A stretch of 6,938 bases of DNA from an uncultured Collinsella sp. (GCA_902476475.1 CABSDO010000097.1:1-6938), one strand, 5' to 3'; shown: positions 1 through 6,446, counted from the stretch's first letter. A program made the numbers and translations. Notes: generated by a model not told the origin, from the letters alone.

Positions 1-6
1 ACTTTC

Positions 7-3000
7 TTATTCACGCCGCTCCCCTCCCTTCGCATTCGCCTTGCGACGAATGTGCATCCAGGCCGCAGCAGCGCAAAGCACCGCCGCACCGGCAAGGTAC
101 GTCAGAGTGACGCCCGACATACCAGAAAGGGGCAAAGAGGTGGAGTAGGTGTTGGTGAAGGTGGGGTCATCGGTCTTGCGTTCGCCGTTGGCGTCGACCT
201 CGTAGTAGGTCGGCGTGCAGGTCAGATGTCCTTTGCCGTCATCCTTTGCCGTCACCACGACCTTGAAAGTCTTGGTGTCGTTCTTGTAGCCTTCGTGCTC
301 GGTGCCTTCGTTCTCGTTGGCGTCGCATTCACGGATGTAGTAGGTGATCTGCTTTTGGCGATTGTTGTCGAGATCTTTGATGCCGAGTGGACCGATTGTC
401 TGCGTAGCAAAACTAACTGTCGATTCGTTGCCCGTCCCTTTTTCAGTGCATTTGGTGTCACACACCTTCTTCTTTCCGTTGGAATCCATGGTGTACAGCT
501 CGAACTTGAACTTCTTCATCTCGCCGCCATCGACCTTCTTGGTCACCTGAGGTGTCCAAGTGCCTGAGGTCTGGTAGGGCGCAAGTTCGTTCGTAAACGC
601 AGGATTGGAGTCGTTGCCGATTTTTACGGTCGAGACGGTCCTATCGTTCGCATCTTCGGTCCAACCATAGAAGTCAGATCCGCACGCGGTGAAGTCCGCT
701 GCGCCTTCCTTTTTTACGGATACTGTGGAAGCGCTCTTATCAACTTTATAACGATTAATATCGATCCCCAAGAGGTTGGTCGTATCAGCTAGTGTCGTAT
801 CAACCTTTATATGTATTTTGTAAATAGCCTTATCAAAGGTCGTGCCTTCCTCTTTGATAGGGACTTCAACAAGGTATAGGTCGTAATTGCCCGACTGATA
901 GTTCGCAGCCGTATCAATGACAATCTCTCCCGACTTTCCCTCGTTATTAACGGTAAACTCAGACGTCGCCTCGCATCCGCTTGCGTGGAGCGTGCCGTTC
1001 GCATCCCAATACGGCTCCCCAGCTGAATCGGCGACTTTACCCAACAGCTTGAACTTATAGCCGTGGCCCGCAAGGCTTTGAGCTTCGCCGTCCTTCGTGA
1101 GAACCTTGTTAGCCTTGACTTTGATTGCGGGATACACGTTCAAAGCCTTGACCTCACCAACGACAAGATCGCCGTTGGTCATGATGCCGCCACCATGGGT
1201 GTAGGAGTAGTTGCCACTGATGATGGTCGTAGCCGCGCCTTGCGCCTTTCCCTTGGCATCTTCGGTCGGATTAGCCTCAAGGCCGAACATCCACTTAGCC
1301 TCGGCACCGCCGTTGGCATCGATTTTGATCTTTTCGCCATCGCAGGTGCCCTTCCAGTCAGCTGAGCCGCCGCCCAGCATCTTGCCAAGAACGACAGCGA
1401 TAGTCTTATCCGCGCCTTCCTTATTACGGACCAAGAAGAAATCCTCATGGCCGGAATTTTGGAAGTCATGAGTAACGTAATGTACTTCATCGCGGTCTTC
1501 AGTTTTGTTGTCGCCGCCAGCGGAATAATGAAACGCTGGATGTTTATGTTCATTTTGATCAAGGTCTGGCAGCTTTTTGCCATTTTGATCAACGTTATCT
1601 TTGTTGTCATAGATAGCAGCGCCATTTGAGTGCGAAACGATTGTCTCGCCCGTAGGACAAGCACCGACGCCACCGCCCCAGCCACCGGCGCGATTATTAG
1701 TGATCAGCGTCTTGAAAATATTGAGCCTGCCGCCCTTCTGGATAAAGACACCGCCACCGCCCCAGTCGCCGCCGCGGCTCTCGCCCGTCATGGTCTTGTT
1801 GTTGGTGATGTAAACCTTGCTGAACGCACTTGCTGCCTCAATAACGCCGGTAGTACCGCTAGAAATACGGAGACCACCGCCCTCAGCGTTTGCAGATTCG
1901 TTGCCGGCAATCGTGCCGCCATTCATGGTAAACGTAATCGCTCGGTTCCAGAAGCCAGCATAAATTCCGCCACCGGCCTCTTTGGAGTAGTTGGCCGTAA
2001 CAGAACCGCCCGTCATGGTCAGTGATCCCTTTTTATTATCACTGCTCGTTGATGCAATGCCGCCGCCACCGAGGAGACCGTTGTTGTAAAGGTCGTTATT
2101 AGTGATGCGAGCGTCAGCTCGGTTGTTAGTTATGCAGGCAGAGCCGCTAATGGTTACGGTTGCCCCCATGGTATAAACACCGCCGCCGTAGCCGCCGTCG
2201 TAGGTGTTAAGGCCATTGTTGATATCCTTGACATATGTTGCGTTGCCCGAGATGAAACCACCGGATAGATCCAACGTGGCACCACTGTTGGCAAAAATAC
2301 CACCACCGGAAGCAGCTTCATTCGCTGCAATCACGCCGCCGGTCATATTGAGTGAACCCTTTGCCATGCACAGGCCACCGCCCCAGCCGCCGCCGCTACC
2401 GTTGGTGACATAACCGCCAGAAATATTGACAGTGCCCTGAGAGAAAATAACGTGACCGTCGTTGCCCAGGATACGAGGCGTTGTGATCATGCCACCCTTA
2501 AGGTCGAGCGTGCCCCCATCCTCAACGGAAATGACTTGATTTACATAGCCCTTTTTGCATGCAACGATAGCGCCGAAATTGGCAACAGTGTGCTGGTAGG
2601 TCGTTTCCCTAGTACCAAGACCGTTAGGCGTGCTTTCAGTTACGTAGTATGTAAGTGATTGTGGAACACTTTCATCAGTGAACTGCATCTTTGCTGGCTG
2701 ACCAGGTTCACCACTGGTAGTTTCACTCTTCGAGTCATTCGCCTCACCTTTGACAGTTAGCGTATGGCCCTTTGAAATTGTGATAAATGCGCAAACAGGC
2801 TCTTTGGTTTCCTGATTAGAGTTACCGTTGCTGTAATAAAGCTTGTGATTCTCAAGGTCGATCGTAGTATTTTGACTGATAGTGATTGACTCACTTGAAC
2901 TAATGTCAGCCTTAAGACGTAGTTTATCGGGTTTAGTCGACGCGTGAAGGTACGCTGCCAGGTCTTCGTCACTCTTCAGCAGCGTGTACCCATCCTGATC

Positions 3001-3405
3001 TATTTCAAGTCCCAGAACCTTACCTTCATTTGCAACAGTAGCGACCTTATCGACAGACTGTCCATCATCCGCGGGCTGCGCAGCGCTCTCGGCTTCCGCA
3101 CCATCGACAGCCGGATCCGCCGCAGCAGCGTCTTCTCCCTCGCCACCCTCAGCGCCGTCACTTTTCCGGTTTTCAGCGTCTTTGCCCGTGGAATTGTCCG
3201 CACGGGCGTCCTTGCTTAAAGTGCCCTCGTCCGCAGCAACCTCCTCGGCAGCAACCTCCTGAGTGCCATTGGCAATGGCCTGCGAGATCGGAGGCATGAC
3301 GAGCGACAGTACCAGGCTCAAAACGGATGCTCCGCACAAAATGCCTGCCAGTACACGGCGCGTGGCTTTATTACTCTGCTTAGATTTGTCTGAATTCGCT
3401 TTCAT
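7..3405 (-). CDS. Sortase-anchored beta-helix surface protein with two pilin-type isopeptide domains
   Basis: This 1132-residue protein is probably displayed on the cell wall as an adhesin or pilus-like protein; its ligand is unknown. A basic N-terminus and hydrophobic core (about 16-40) form a signal peptide, with likely cleavage after A43-I-A45. Residues 46-120 are an acidic Ala/Glu/Asp/Gly linker. From about 165 to 750 there are pectin-lyase-like beta-helix repeats: nine GGG-[LIV] turns (L345, I370, V410, I450, I481, L512, V553, V580, I741), many followed by an M-T-G-G-x-I-x-x-N-like strand. Residues 756-940 and 948-1087 resemble Spy0128/FctA pilin domains. Each has the expected Lys, Glu and Asn for an internal isopeptide bond (Lys762, 764 or 767 with E847 and N939; K956 or K957 with E1026 and N1085). 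The C-terminus has LPLSG (1091-1095), a hydrophobic helix and a basic tail, which is a sortase signal with Ser in place of the usual Thr. No sortase gene is in the window. The start ATG follows AGGAG by 6 bases. The class is clear; the function is inferred. Confidence 0.9.
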   Translation of the reverse strand: MKANSDKSKQSNKATRRVLAGILCGASVLSLVLSLVMPPISQAIANGTQEVAAEEVAADEGTLSKDARADNSTGKDAENRKSDGAEGGEGEDAAAADPAVDGAEAESAAQPADDGQSVDKVATVANEGKVLGLEIDQDGYTLLKSDEDLAAYLHASTKPDKLRLKADISSSESITISQNTTIDLENHKLYYSNGNSNQETKEPVCAFITISKGHTLTVKGEANDSKSETTSGEPGQPAKMQFTDESVPQSLTYYVTESTPNGLGTRETTYQHTVANFGAIVACKKGYVNQVISVEDGGTLDLKGGMITTPRILGNDGHVIFSQGTVNISGGYVTNGSGGGWGGGLCMAKGSLNMTGGVIAANEAASGGGIFANSGATLDLSGGFISGNATYVKDINNGLNTYDGGYGGGVYTMGATVTISGSACITNNRADARITNNDLYNNGLLGGGGIASTSSDNKKGSLTMTGGSVTANYSKEAGGGIYAGFWNRAITFTMNGGTIAGNESANAEGGGLRISSGTTGVIEAASAFSKVYITNNKTMTGESRGGDWGGGGVFIQKGGRLNIFKTLITNNRAGGWGGGVGACPTGETIVSHSNGAAIYDNKDNVDQNGKKLPDLDQNEHKHPAFHYSAGGDNKTEDRDEVHYVTHDFQNSGHEDFFLVRNKEGADKTIAVVLGKMLGGGSADWKGTCDGEKIKIDANGGAEAKWMFGLEANPTEDAKGKAQGAATTIISGNYSYTHGGGIMTNGDLVVGEVKALNVYPAIKVKANKVLTKDGEAQSLAGHGYKFKLLGKVADSAGEPYWDANGTLHASGCEATSEFTVNNEGKSGEIVIDTAANYQSGNYDLYLVEVPIKEEGTTFDKAIYKIHIKVDTTLADTTNLLGIDINRYKVDKSASTVSVKKEGAADFTACGSDFYGWTEDANDRTVSTVKIGNDSNPAFTNELAPYQTSGTWTPQVTKKVDGGEMKKFKFELYTMDSNGKKKVCDTKCTEKGTGNESTVSFATQTIGPLGIKDLDNNRQKQITYYIRECDANENEGTEHEGYKNDTKTFKVVVTAKDDGKGHLTCTPTYYEVDANGERKTDDPTFTNTYSTSLPLSGMSGVTLTYLAGAAVLCAAAAWMHIRRKANAKGGERRE

Positions 3406-3411
3406 CGATGT

Positions 3412-3416
3412 CTCCT
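3412..3416 (-). promoter_or_regulatory. Ribosome binding site of the surface protein gene
   Basis: On the minus strand a strong purine run, GGGGAGGAGA, ends 5 bases before the ATG at 3405, and its AGGAG core is 6 bases from the start. It fixes the start codon and suggests efficient translation. Confidence 0.8.
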
Positions 3417-3460
3417 CCCCAAGAGACCGCGATCTTGCTCTTTCCCTATCAAACGTATCT

Positions 3461-3479
3461 GCGCAATCTGTAATTGCGC
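3461..3479. promoter_or_regulatory. Dyad in the surface gene leader
   Basis: Arms GCGCAAT (3461-3467) and ATTGCGC (3473-3479) are perfect complements around a 5-base centre, 56 bases upstream of the surface gene start. This could be an operator for a dimeric regulator or a hairpin in the 5' leader. There is no T-tract, so it is not a terminator. Confidence 0.4.
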
Positions 3480-3523
3480 TCGCGTAGTAATACTGTTGTA
3501 ACTATTGTTTAAACATCTGAACA

Positions 3524-3542
3524 ACAAAACCGATAGTTTTGT
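3524..3542. promoter_or_regulatory. Second dyad upstream of the surface gene
   Basis: Arms ACAAAAC (3524-3530) and GTTTTGT (3536-3542) pair perfectly around a 5-base centre. The 7-5-7 geometry matches the dyad at 3461-3479, but the sequence differs. It lies in the most likely promoter zone and may be an operator. No regulator gene is visible nearby. Confidence 0.35.
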
Positions 3543-3670
3543 AGCAAGTTCTTAATTCTCTTGACATTTACTCAGATTTGCCTTCGTTTATTCGCTATTT
3601 ATTTTTTGTTTCTGCTGGTAATTTAGTTGCCTATTATTTTTTAATGGCATTAGATTTATTTGCACAACAT

Positions 3671-3715
3671 TTTGCTCAAGAGCAAACATCCTGTGAACGG
3701 TCGAAAATCGACCGT
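3671..3715. repeat. Two adjacent short hairpins
   Basis: TTTGCTC (3671-3677) and GAGCAAA (3680-3686) form one perfect dyad with a 2-base centre. ACGGTCGA (3697-3704) and TCGACCGT (3708-3715) form an 8-bp dyad with a 3-base centre. They are 10 bases apart, upstream of the AT-rich stretch that precedes the surface gene. Neither has a T-tract that would make it a clear terminator. Their role is unknown; tandem regulatory sites or leader structure are possible. Confidence 0.4.
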
Positions 3716-3863
3716 GAGCGGTGGGTCATTAACCGGGAGGAACACCCTACCAAACTGATGAGAATATCTTTAACCCATCGGTGGTTAGCAGCGTAATGTT
3801 CTGACGAACAAATTTGAATTTGCGCGCAGATTTTAGACATCAATTCGTCCAAATCGCCTGAGG

Positions 3864-3896
3864 CCACCGCAAAGATGCCTGCCCCCTTTGTGGTGG
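3864..3896. repeat. Degenerate copy of the CACAAAGG palindromic repeat after the HAD gene
   Basis: Arms at 3864-3874 and 3886-3896 pair over 11 positions with one mismatch (3869 against 3891), around a centre containing TGCCTG. The core matches the copies at 4827-4857 and 6396-6428. The conserved CCAAAGCAAAAA flank is missing here, so no T-tract follows the hairpin on the minus strand. It starts 13 bases after the HAD stop codon, the same setting as the other copies, but is probably a weak terminator or none. Confidence 0.7.
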
Positions 3897-3909
3897 TTCT
3901 CCCCCTGCG

Positions 3910-4731
3910 CTACAGCAGATGCTCCTCGATAAAGATCGCGATGCCGTCTTCGTCGTTGCTGGCGGTTACAAAATCGGCGGCGGCGCGGGTGGCGTCGCTG
4001 CCGTTTGCCATGGCCACGCCCACGCCGGCGTCGGCCACCATGCAGGTGTCGTTATCGGCATCGCCAAACACGCAGATGTCCTGGAGCTCCATGCCGTTGA
4101 GCTCCGCCACACGCACAAGGCCGCGTGTCTTGGACACGCGCGGATCCATAAACTCGTAGAGCCGCTGCGTGGTTTGCAGAGCCGCCGCCTTAACAGTGTC
4201 ATCGGCAAACGTCGACGCCCGCTCAATCACCCGCGGCATTACCTCGGGCGCCATGGTAAACATCACCTTGGGCTGTGGCTCGCGCAAAAACTCGGCAAAA
4301 TCGACCACCTGGTAGGGCACGCCGTCGACGCGCGACAGGTGCTCGACGCACGCGTTGCTCTCGGGCACGTAGAACACGCCGTCTCGGGGGCAGACGGGTG
4401 TTGCCGGAAGGTCCGCCATGTGCTTGCAGATGCGCGCGATGGTCTCGCCCGGCAGCGGATAGCTCAGCTCGTTGATGTCGTGCGCGCGGTCGATGACCTC
4501 GGCACCACCGCAGCCCACCAGCACGTCCACCAGGCCTTCGATGCCCCAGAGCTCGTACATGGCCTCGGTCGCGCGGGCGTCGCGCCCGGTGCACAGGCCA
4601 AAGAGCACGCCGCGCTCGCGCAGGGCGCGGATCGCCGCCACGGTGCGCGGGGACACCGTGTGCTGGCTCGTGAGCAGCGTGCCGTCGATATCGCAGAACA
4701 CGGCTTTGATGTGGCTGAAGGTGGTGTCCAT
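3910..4731 (-). CDS. Cof-type HAD-superfamily hydrolase (class IIB cap)
   Basis: This is a 273-residue cytosolic phosphatase of the Cof group, which typically removes phosphate from sugar phosphates or related metabolites using Mg2+; the substrate cannot be read from sequence. All four HAD motifs are present: the nucleophile motif D14-I-D16-G-T, T48 in C-T-G-R-D, K201 in the segment after the cap, and G-D224-A-D-N-D228 for metal binding. The roughly 110-residue part between motifs II and III is the size of a class IIB cap, and total length is normal. The ATG at 4731 is preceded by AGAAAGG at suitable spacing. The reading frame stays open upstream to 4923, but that extension would run through the palindromic repeat and translates to non-conserved sequence. 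The MFS gene lies upstream, separated by a likely terminator, so the two are probably transcribed separately. Confidence 0.92.
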   Translation of the reverse strand: MDTTFSHIKAVFCDIDGTLLTSQHTVSPRTVAAIRALRERGVLFGLCTGRDARATEAMYELWGIEGLVDVLVGCGGAEVIDRAHDINELSYPLPGETIARICKHMADLPATPVCPRDGVFYVPESNACVEHLSRVDGVPYQVVDFAEFLREPQPKVMFTMAPEVMPRVIERASTFADDTVKAAALQTTQRLYEFMDPRVSKTRGLVRVAELNGMELQDICVFGDADNDTCMVADAGVGVAMANGSDATRAAADFVTASNDEDGIAIFIEEHLL

Positions 4732-4786
4732 GGGGGCCTTTCTGGGTAGCGCGGCGGTGTGGGGCGTATTCGCAAACGGCGTACAT

Positions 4787-4817
4787 GGTATACCAAGGCA
4801 CAGGCGCGGCCTGCCAA
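4787..4817 (-). promoter_or_regulatory. Possible promoter of the HAD gene
   Basis: On the minus strand TTGGCA (4812-4817) is followed 19 bases later by TATACC (4787-4792), preceded by TGG as in an extended -10 element. The -10 lies inside the perfect palindrome TGGTATACCA (4786-4795). This would give a leader of about 50 bases. The spacer is longer than ideal and the boxes are imperfect. The -35 overlaps the conserved flank of the palindromic repeat. Confidence 0.35.
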
Positions 4818-4857
4818 AGCAAAAACCACCACAAAGGTGCCTGGCTCCTTTGTGGTG
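4811..4857 (-). terminator. Repeat-borne intrinsic terminator after the MFS gene
   Basis: Arms at 4827-4837 and 4847-4857 form a perfect 11-bp stem with a 9-base loop. Read on the minus strand, the stem is followed by GGTTTTTGCTTTGG, so it has the hairpin and T-tract of a Rho-independent terminator. It lies about 85 bases after the MFS stop codon. The 47-base unit matches 6381-6427 at 42 positions. Termination activity is inferred. Confidence 0.65.
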
Positions 4858-4876
4858 ATTGCGGCGTCTACGGGCC

Positions 4877-4941
4877 AAACCATCACAACATTCGACGTTT
4901 TTCGGCAAAATCGCGATTTTCATCGAATGTTGTGATGGTTT
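4877..4941. repeat. Perfect 19-bp inverted repeat at the MFS 3' end
   Basis: The bases at 4877-4895 are the exact reverse complement of 4923-4941, around a 27-base centre that itself contains the 14-base palindrome AAAATCGCGATTTT (4907-4920). One base separates the structure from the MFS stop codon, so the transcript would fold a long hairpin there. No T-tract follows on the minus strand, so a classic terminator is unlikely. It may protect the mRNA 3' end, bind a protein or be a small mobile palindrome. Confidence 0.75.
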
Positions 4942-4942
4942 C

Positions 4943-6223
4943 TTACTGCTTTACGGCACGTTCCAAGTGATTGCGTCCAAACAGCAGCAACGCCGCAGGG
5001 ACCGCCGTCACGACCATGCCTGCCCCCACGAGTGTCTGCTGTACGCCAAATGTTGCCGCCAGCCACGGTGCAATCGCCAGCGGTGCCACGCCGGCGAACA
5101 TATTGCCAAAGCCCATGACCGAGTTCACACGACCGAGTTGCTCGAGCGGGGCCGTCGTTTGCACGATCGTGTTGTGGAGCGGGTTGACGATGCCCCAAGC
5201 TATGCCCAGGGCGATTTGGCCGACAAGGGCCACACCCACGTACGGCGTCCCCACATAGAGCAGGCTTCCCAGGCCCACGGACATAAGTGCCACAAGCAGC
5301 GTTTTAAGGTTGACCAGGTGCGGCGGCAAGCGGAGCGCGAGCACGGCACCCAGCACCGCGCCCATGCCCGAGGCCGACGAGAGCCAGCCCATCCACTCAA
5401 CGCCGACATGCAGGACATCGCGATAGAAGAACGACTCGAGCGGGTCGAAGGCTCCATAGCCAAAATTCGAAAGAAAGATAATGCAAAACAGCAGGGCGAG
5501 AACGCTGTTGGTAAAGACCGTCTTGATGCTAGCCGCGAAGGTGGCGCGGGCGGATGTGCTGGGGTTGGGGCTTTGGCTTGCGCGATCCCCTTCCTTTGCG
5601 GAATCGACATCCGCCTGTCCGGCGACGCGACCTGTCTGCGGCTTAAACCCCCAGCCGGCGATAAACGCCAACAGGGTGAACAGCATCATGAGCACAAACA
5701 CCGCGCGCGACGATGCAGCCGCCGCGACAAAGCCGCCCAGCGTGGGGCCGACGATGATGCTCACGTTGGAGAACATGGTGATGGCGGAGTTGATGTCTTT
5801 GAGCTCGACGGGGTCGTCGGTGAGGTAAGCCGGGTAGGACGTGGCAATGGGCTGAGCGAACCCCATCACAAAACCCAGGAGCGCCGCGCCGGCAAGGACC
5901 GTCTCGGTCGCGTCGCCAAAGGTGATGATCGCCGCGCCGGTTGCCAGCGTGCCGACGATGCTCAGCAGAAAATGGCGGCGCGGGCCCCAAGCGTCGAGTG
6001 CAGCGCCGCCCGCAAAGGACCCCAAGATCACAAAGACATTCATGAACAGGACGGCCAGCGACGTCGCGACGACCGAAGCGCCGTCCGCATAGGTAAGCGT
6101 TCCGATAACGCCGATAAAGTAGCTGGTTTGGAAGCCGGTGTAGATGAGAAACCGCATTGCCACCAGACGCTTAGCCTGAGCAGACAACGACGGTTGGGAT
6201 TTTGAGATTAGAGATAGGGACAT
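4943..6223 (-). CDS. Major facilitator superfamily transporter (12 membrane helices)
   Basis: This 426-residue inner-membrane protein is probably a proton-driven exporter, but its substrate is unknown. Twelve hydrophobic segments can be drawn, at roughly 21-43, 50-76, 84-103, 108-130, 146-170, 174-193, 240-259, 278-299, 308-325, 331-354, 366-393 and 397-416. They form two six-helix halves joined by a hydrophilic loop (194-239) rich in Ser, Asp, Gln and Pro. The loop after helix 2 has a motif-A-like G-G-A-A-L-D-A-W-G-P-R-R. Helix 5 carries a G-P-T-L-G-G stretch like motif C of drug and proton antiporters. The ATG at 6223 is preceded by AAGGAG at 5 bases, so it is preferred over an in-frame upstream ATG at 6262 that would add 13 non-membrane residues. 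An inverted repeat (6235-6300) lies in its leader. Family membership is firm; an efflux role is a guess from helix 5. Confidence 0.9.
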   Translation of the reverse strand: MSLSLISKSQPSLSAQAKRLVAMRFLIYTGFQTSYFIGVIGTLTYADGASVVATSLAVLFMNVFVILGSFAGGAALDAWGPRRHFLLSIVGTLATGAAIITFGDATETVLAGAALLGFVMGFAQPIATSYPAYLTDDPVELKDINSAITMFSNVSIIVGPTLGGFVAAAASSRAVFVLMMLFTLLAFIAGWGFKPQTGRVAGQADVDSAKEGDRASQSPNPSTSARATFAASIKTVFTNSVLALLFCIIFLSNFGYGAFDPLESFFYRDVLHVGVEWMGWLSSASGMGAVLGAVLALRLPPHLVNLKTLLVALMSVGLGSLLYVGTPYVGVALVGQIALGIAWGIVNPLHNTIVQTTAPLEQLGRVNSVMGFGNMFAGVAPLAIAPWLAATFGVQQTLVGAGMVVTAVPAALLLFGRNHLERAVKQ

Positions 6224-6234
6224 GGGCGCTCCTT

Positions 6235-6300
6235 GTTGCATACGAATACGGGCCGCGGGCATTGACCGCCGACCATCGACTCAATCTTTCCGTATGCAAC
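6235..6300. promoter_or_regulatory. Inverted repeat flanking the MFS leader and abutting its ribosome binding site
   Basis: GTTGCATACG (6235-6244) and CGTATGCAAC (6291-6300) are perfect 10-base inverted copies 46 bases apart. On the minus strand the downstream arm runs directly into the AAGGAG ribosome binding site (6229-6234) of the MFS gene. It may be a pair of half-sites bound by a regulator, or a stem in the mRNA leader that affects ribosome access. No clear promoter boxes were found in this spacer. Confidence 0.45.
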
Positions 6301-6350
6301 GTTAAGGACGCATCGGGCCCCTTTTCTCCGTCTTCGCCCGGACGAACTAC

Positions 6351-6387
6351 TTGGTAGATTTTAAGGCATGTCCCAAAAATCTACCAA
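6351..6387. repeat. 12-bp inverted repeat next to the mobB terminator
   Basis: TTGGTAGATTTT (6351-6362) and AAAATCTACCAA (6376-6387) pair perfectly around a 13-base centre. The right arm overlaps the conserved CTACCAAAGC flank of the palindromic repeat, and its T-run on the minus strand adds to the terminator next door. The two hairpins together fill 6351-6428. It could be a back-up terminator or part of a composite repeat. Confidence 0.6.
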
Positions 6388-6428
6388 AGCAAAAACCGCC
6401 ACAAAGGTGCCTGTCCCCTTTGTGGCGG
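6381..6428 (-). terminator. Repeat-borne intrinsic terminator after mobB
   Basis: Arms at 6396-6407 and 6417-6428 form a perfect 12-bp GC-rich stem with a 9-base loop, 18 bases after the mobB stop codon. On the minus strand TTTTTGCTTTGG follows the stem. The unit is nearly the same as 4811-4857. One stem pair is G-C here (6398 with 6426) and A-T there (4828 with 4856), a compensatory change that suggests pairing matters. Confidence 0.72.
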
Positions 6429-6446
6429 AAATGACGTTTTGGCGGG

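Larger units (their letters stand above)
3406..3909. other. AT-rich intergenic region upstream of the surface gene, with many short dyads
   Basis: About 500 bases separate the surface gene start from the HAD gene stop, and I see no convincing gene. The part nearest the surface gene (roughly 3490-3660) is much richer in A and T than the flanking genes. It should hold the leftward promoter, but no good pair of -35 and -10 boxes stands out on the minus strand. Short perfect dyads lie at 3461-3479, 3524-3542, 3671-3686 and 3697-3715, and TGTTTAAACA at 3506-3515 is a 10-base palindrome. A degenerate copy of the CACAAAGG palindrome closes the region at 3864-3896. The length and dyads suggest a regulated promoter or a long structured leader; this is inference. 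Confidence 0.6.

Noticed and set aside
52..567. 171-codon open frame on the plus strand opposite the surface gene 3' end
   Set aside because: The opposite strand encodes the pilin-type domain and sorting signal. This frame shows no domain or ribosome binding site.
710..716. Run of six T in the surface gene as a phase-variation tract
   Set aside because: Six bases is short for slipped-strand switching, and no longer homopolymer or short tandem repeat is present in the gene or its start region.
3481..3545. Candidate minus-strand promoter TTGTTC with TACAAC 18 bases on, upstream of the surface gene
   Set aside because: Only three and four of six bases match the consensus boxes, which is too weak in AT-rich DNA to annotate.
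3561..3566. Perfect TTGACA on the plus strand
   Set aside because: No acceptable -10 box lies 16-18 bases downstream and no plus-strand gene follows.
3578..3796. 72-codon plus-strand frame starting with TTG in the intergenic region
   Set aside because: There is no ribosome binding site. The hydrophobic start is a by-product of the AT-rich DNA, and the frame crosses the two short hairpins.
3676..3867. 63-codon minus-strand frame starting with GTG
   Set aside because: The start lies in the arm of the palindromic repeat, no ribosome binding site precedes it, and the product resembles no family I know.
3919..4749. 276-codon open frame on the plus strand opposite the HAD gene
   Set aside because: It is a shadow of the HAD gene, which has all its catalytic motifs. 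The predicted product is His- and Ala-rich with no family resemblance.
4732..4923. N-terminal extension of the HAD protein to an ATG at 4923
   Set aside because: The extension translates the terminator-like repeat and part of the inverted repeat. The HAD fold starts normally just after the ATG at 4731, which has its own ribosome binding site.
4859..6205. 448-codon open frame on the plus strand opposite the MFS gene
   Set aside because: Its product is rich in His, Arg, Asp and Gln with no recognisable domain, as expected opposite a GC-rich gene. The minus strand encodes a clear 12-helix transporter.
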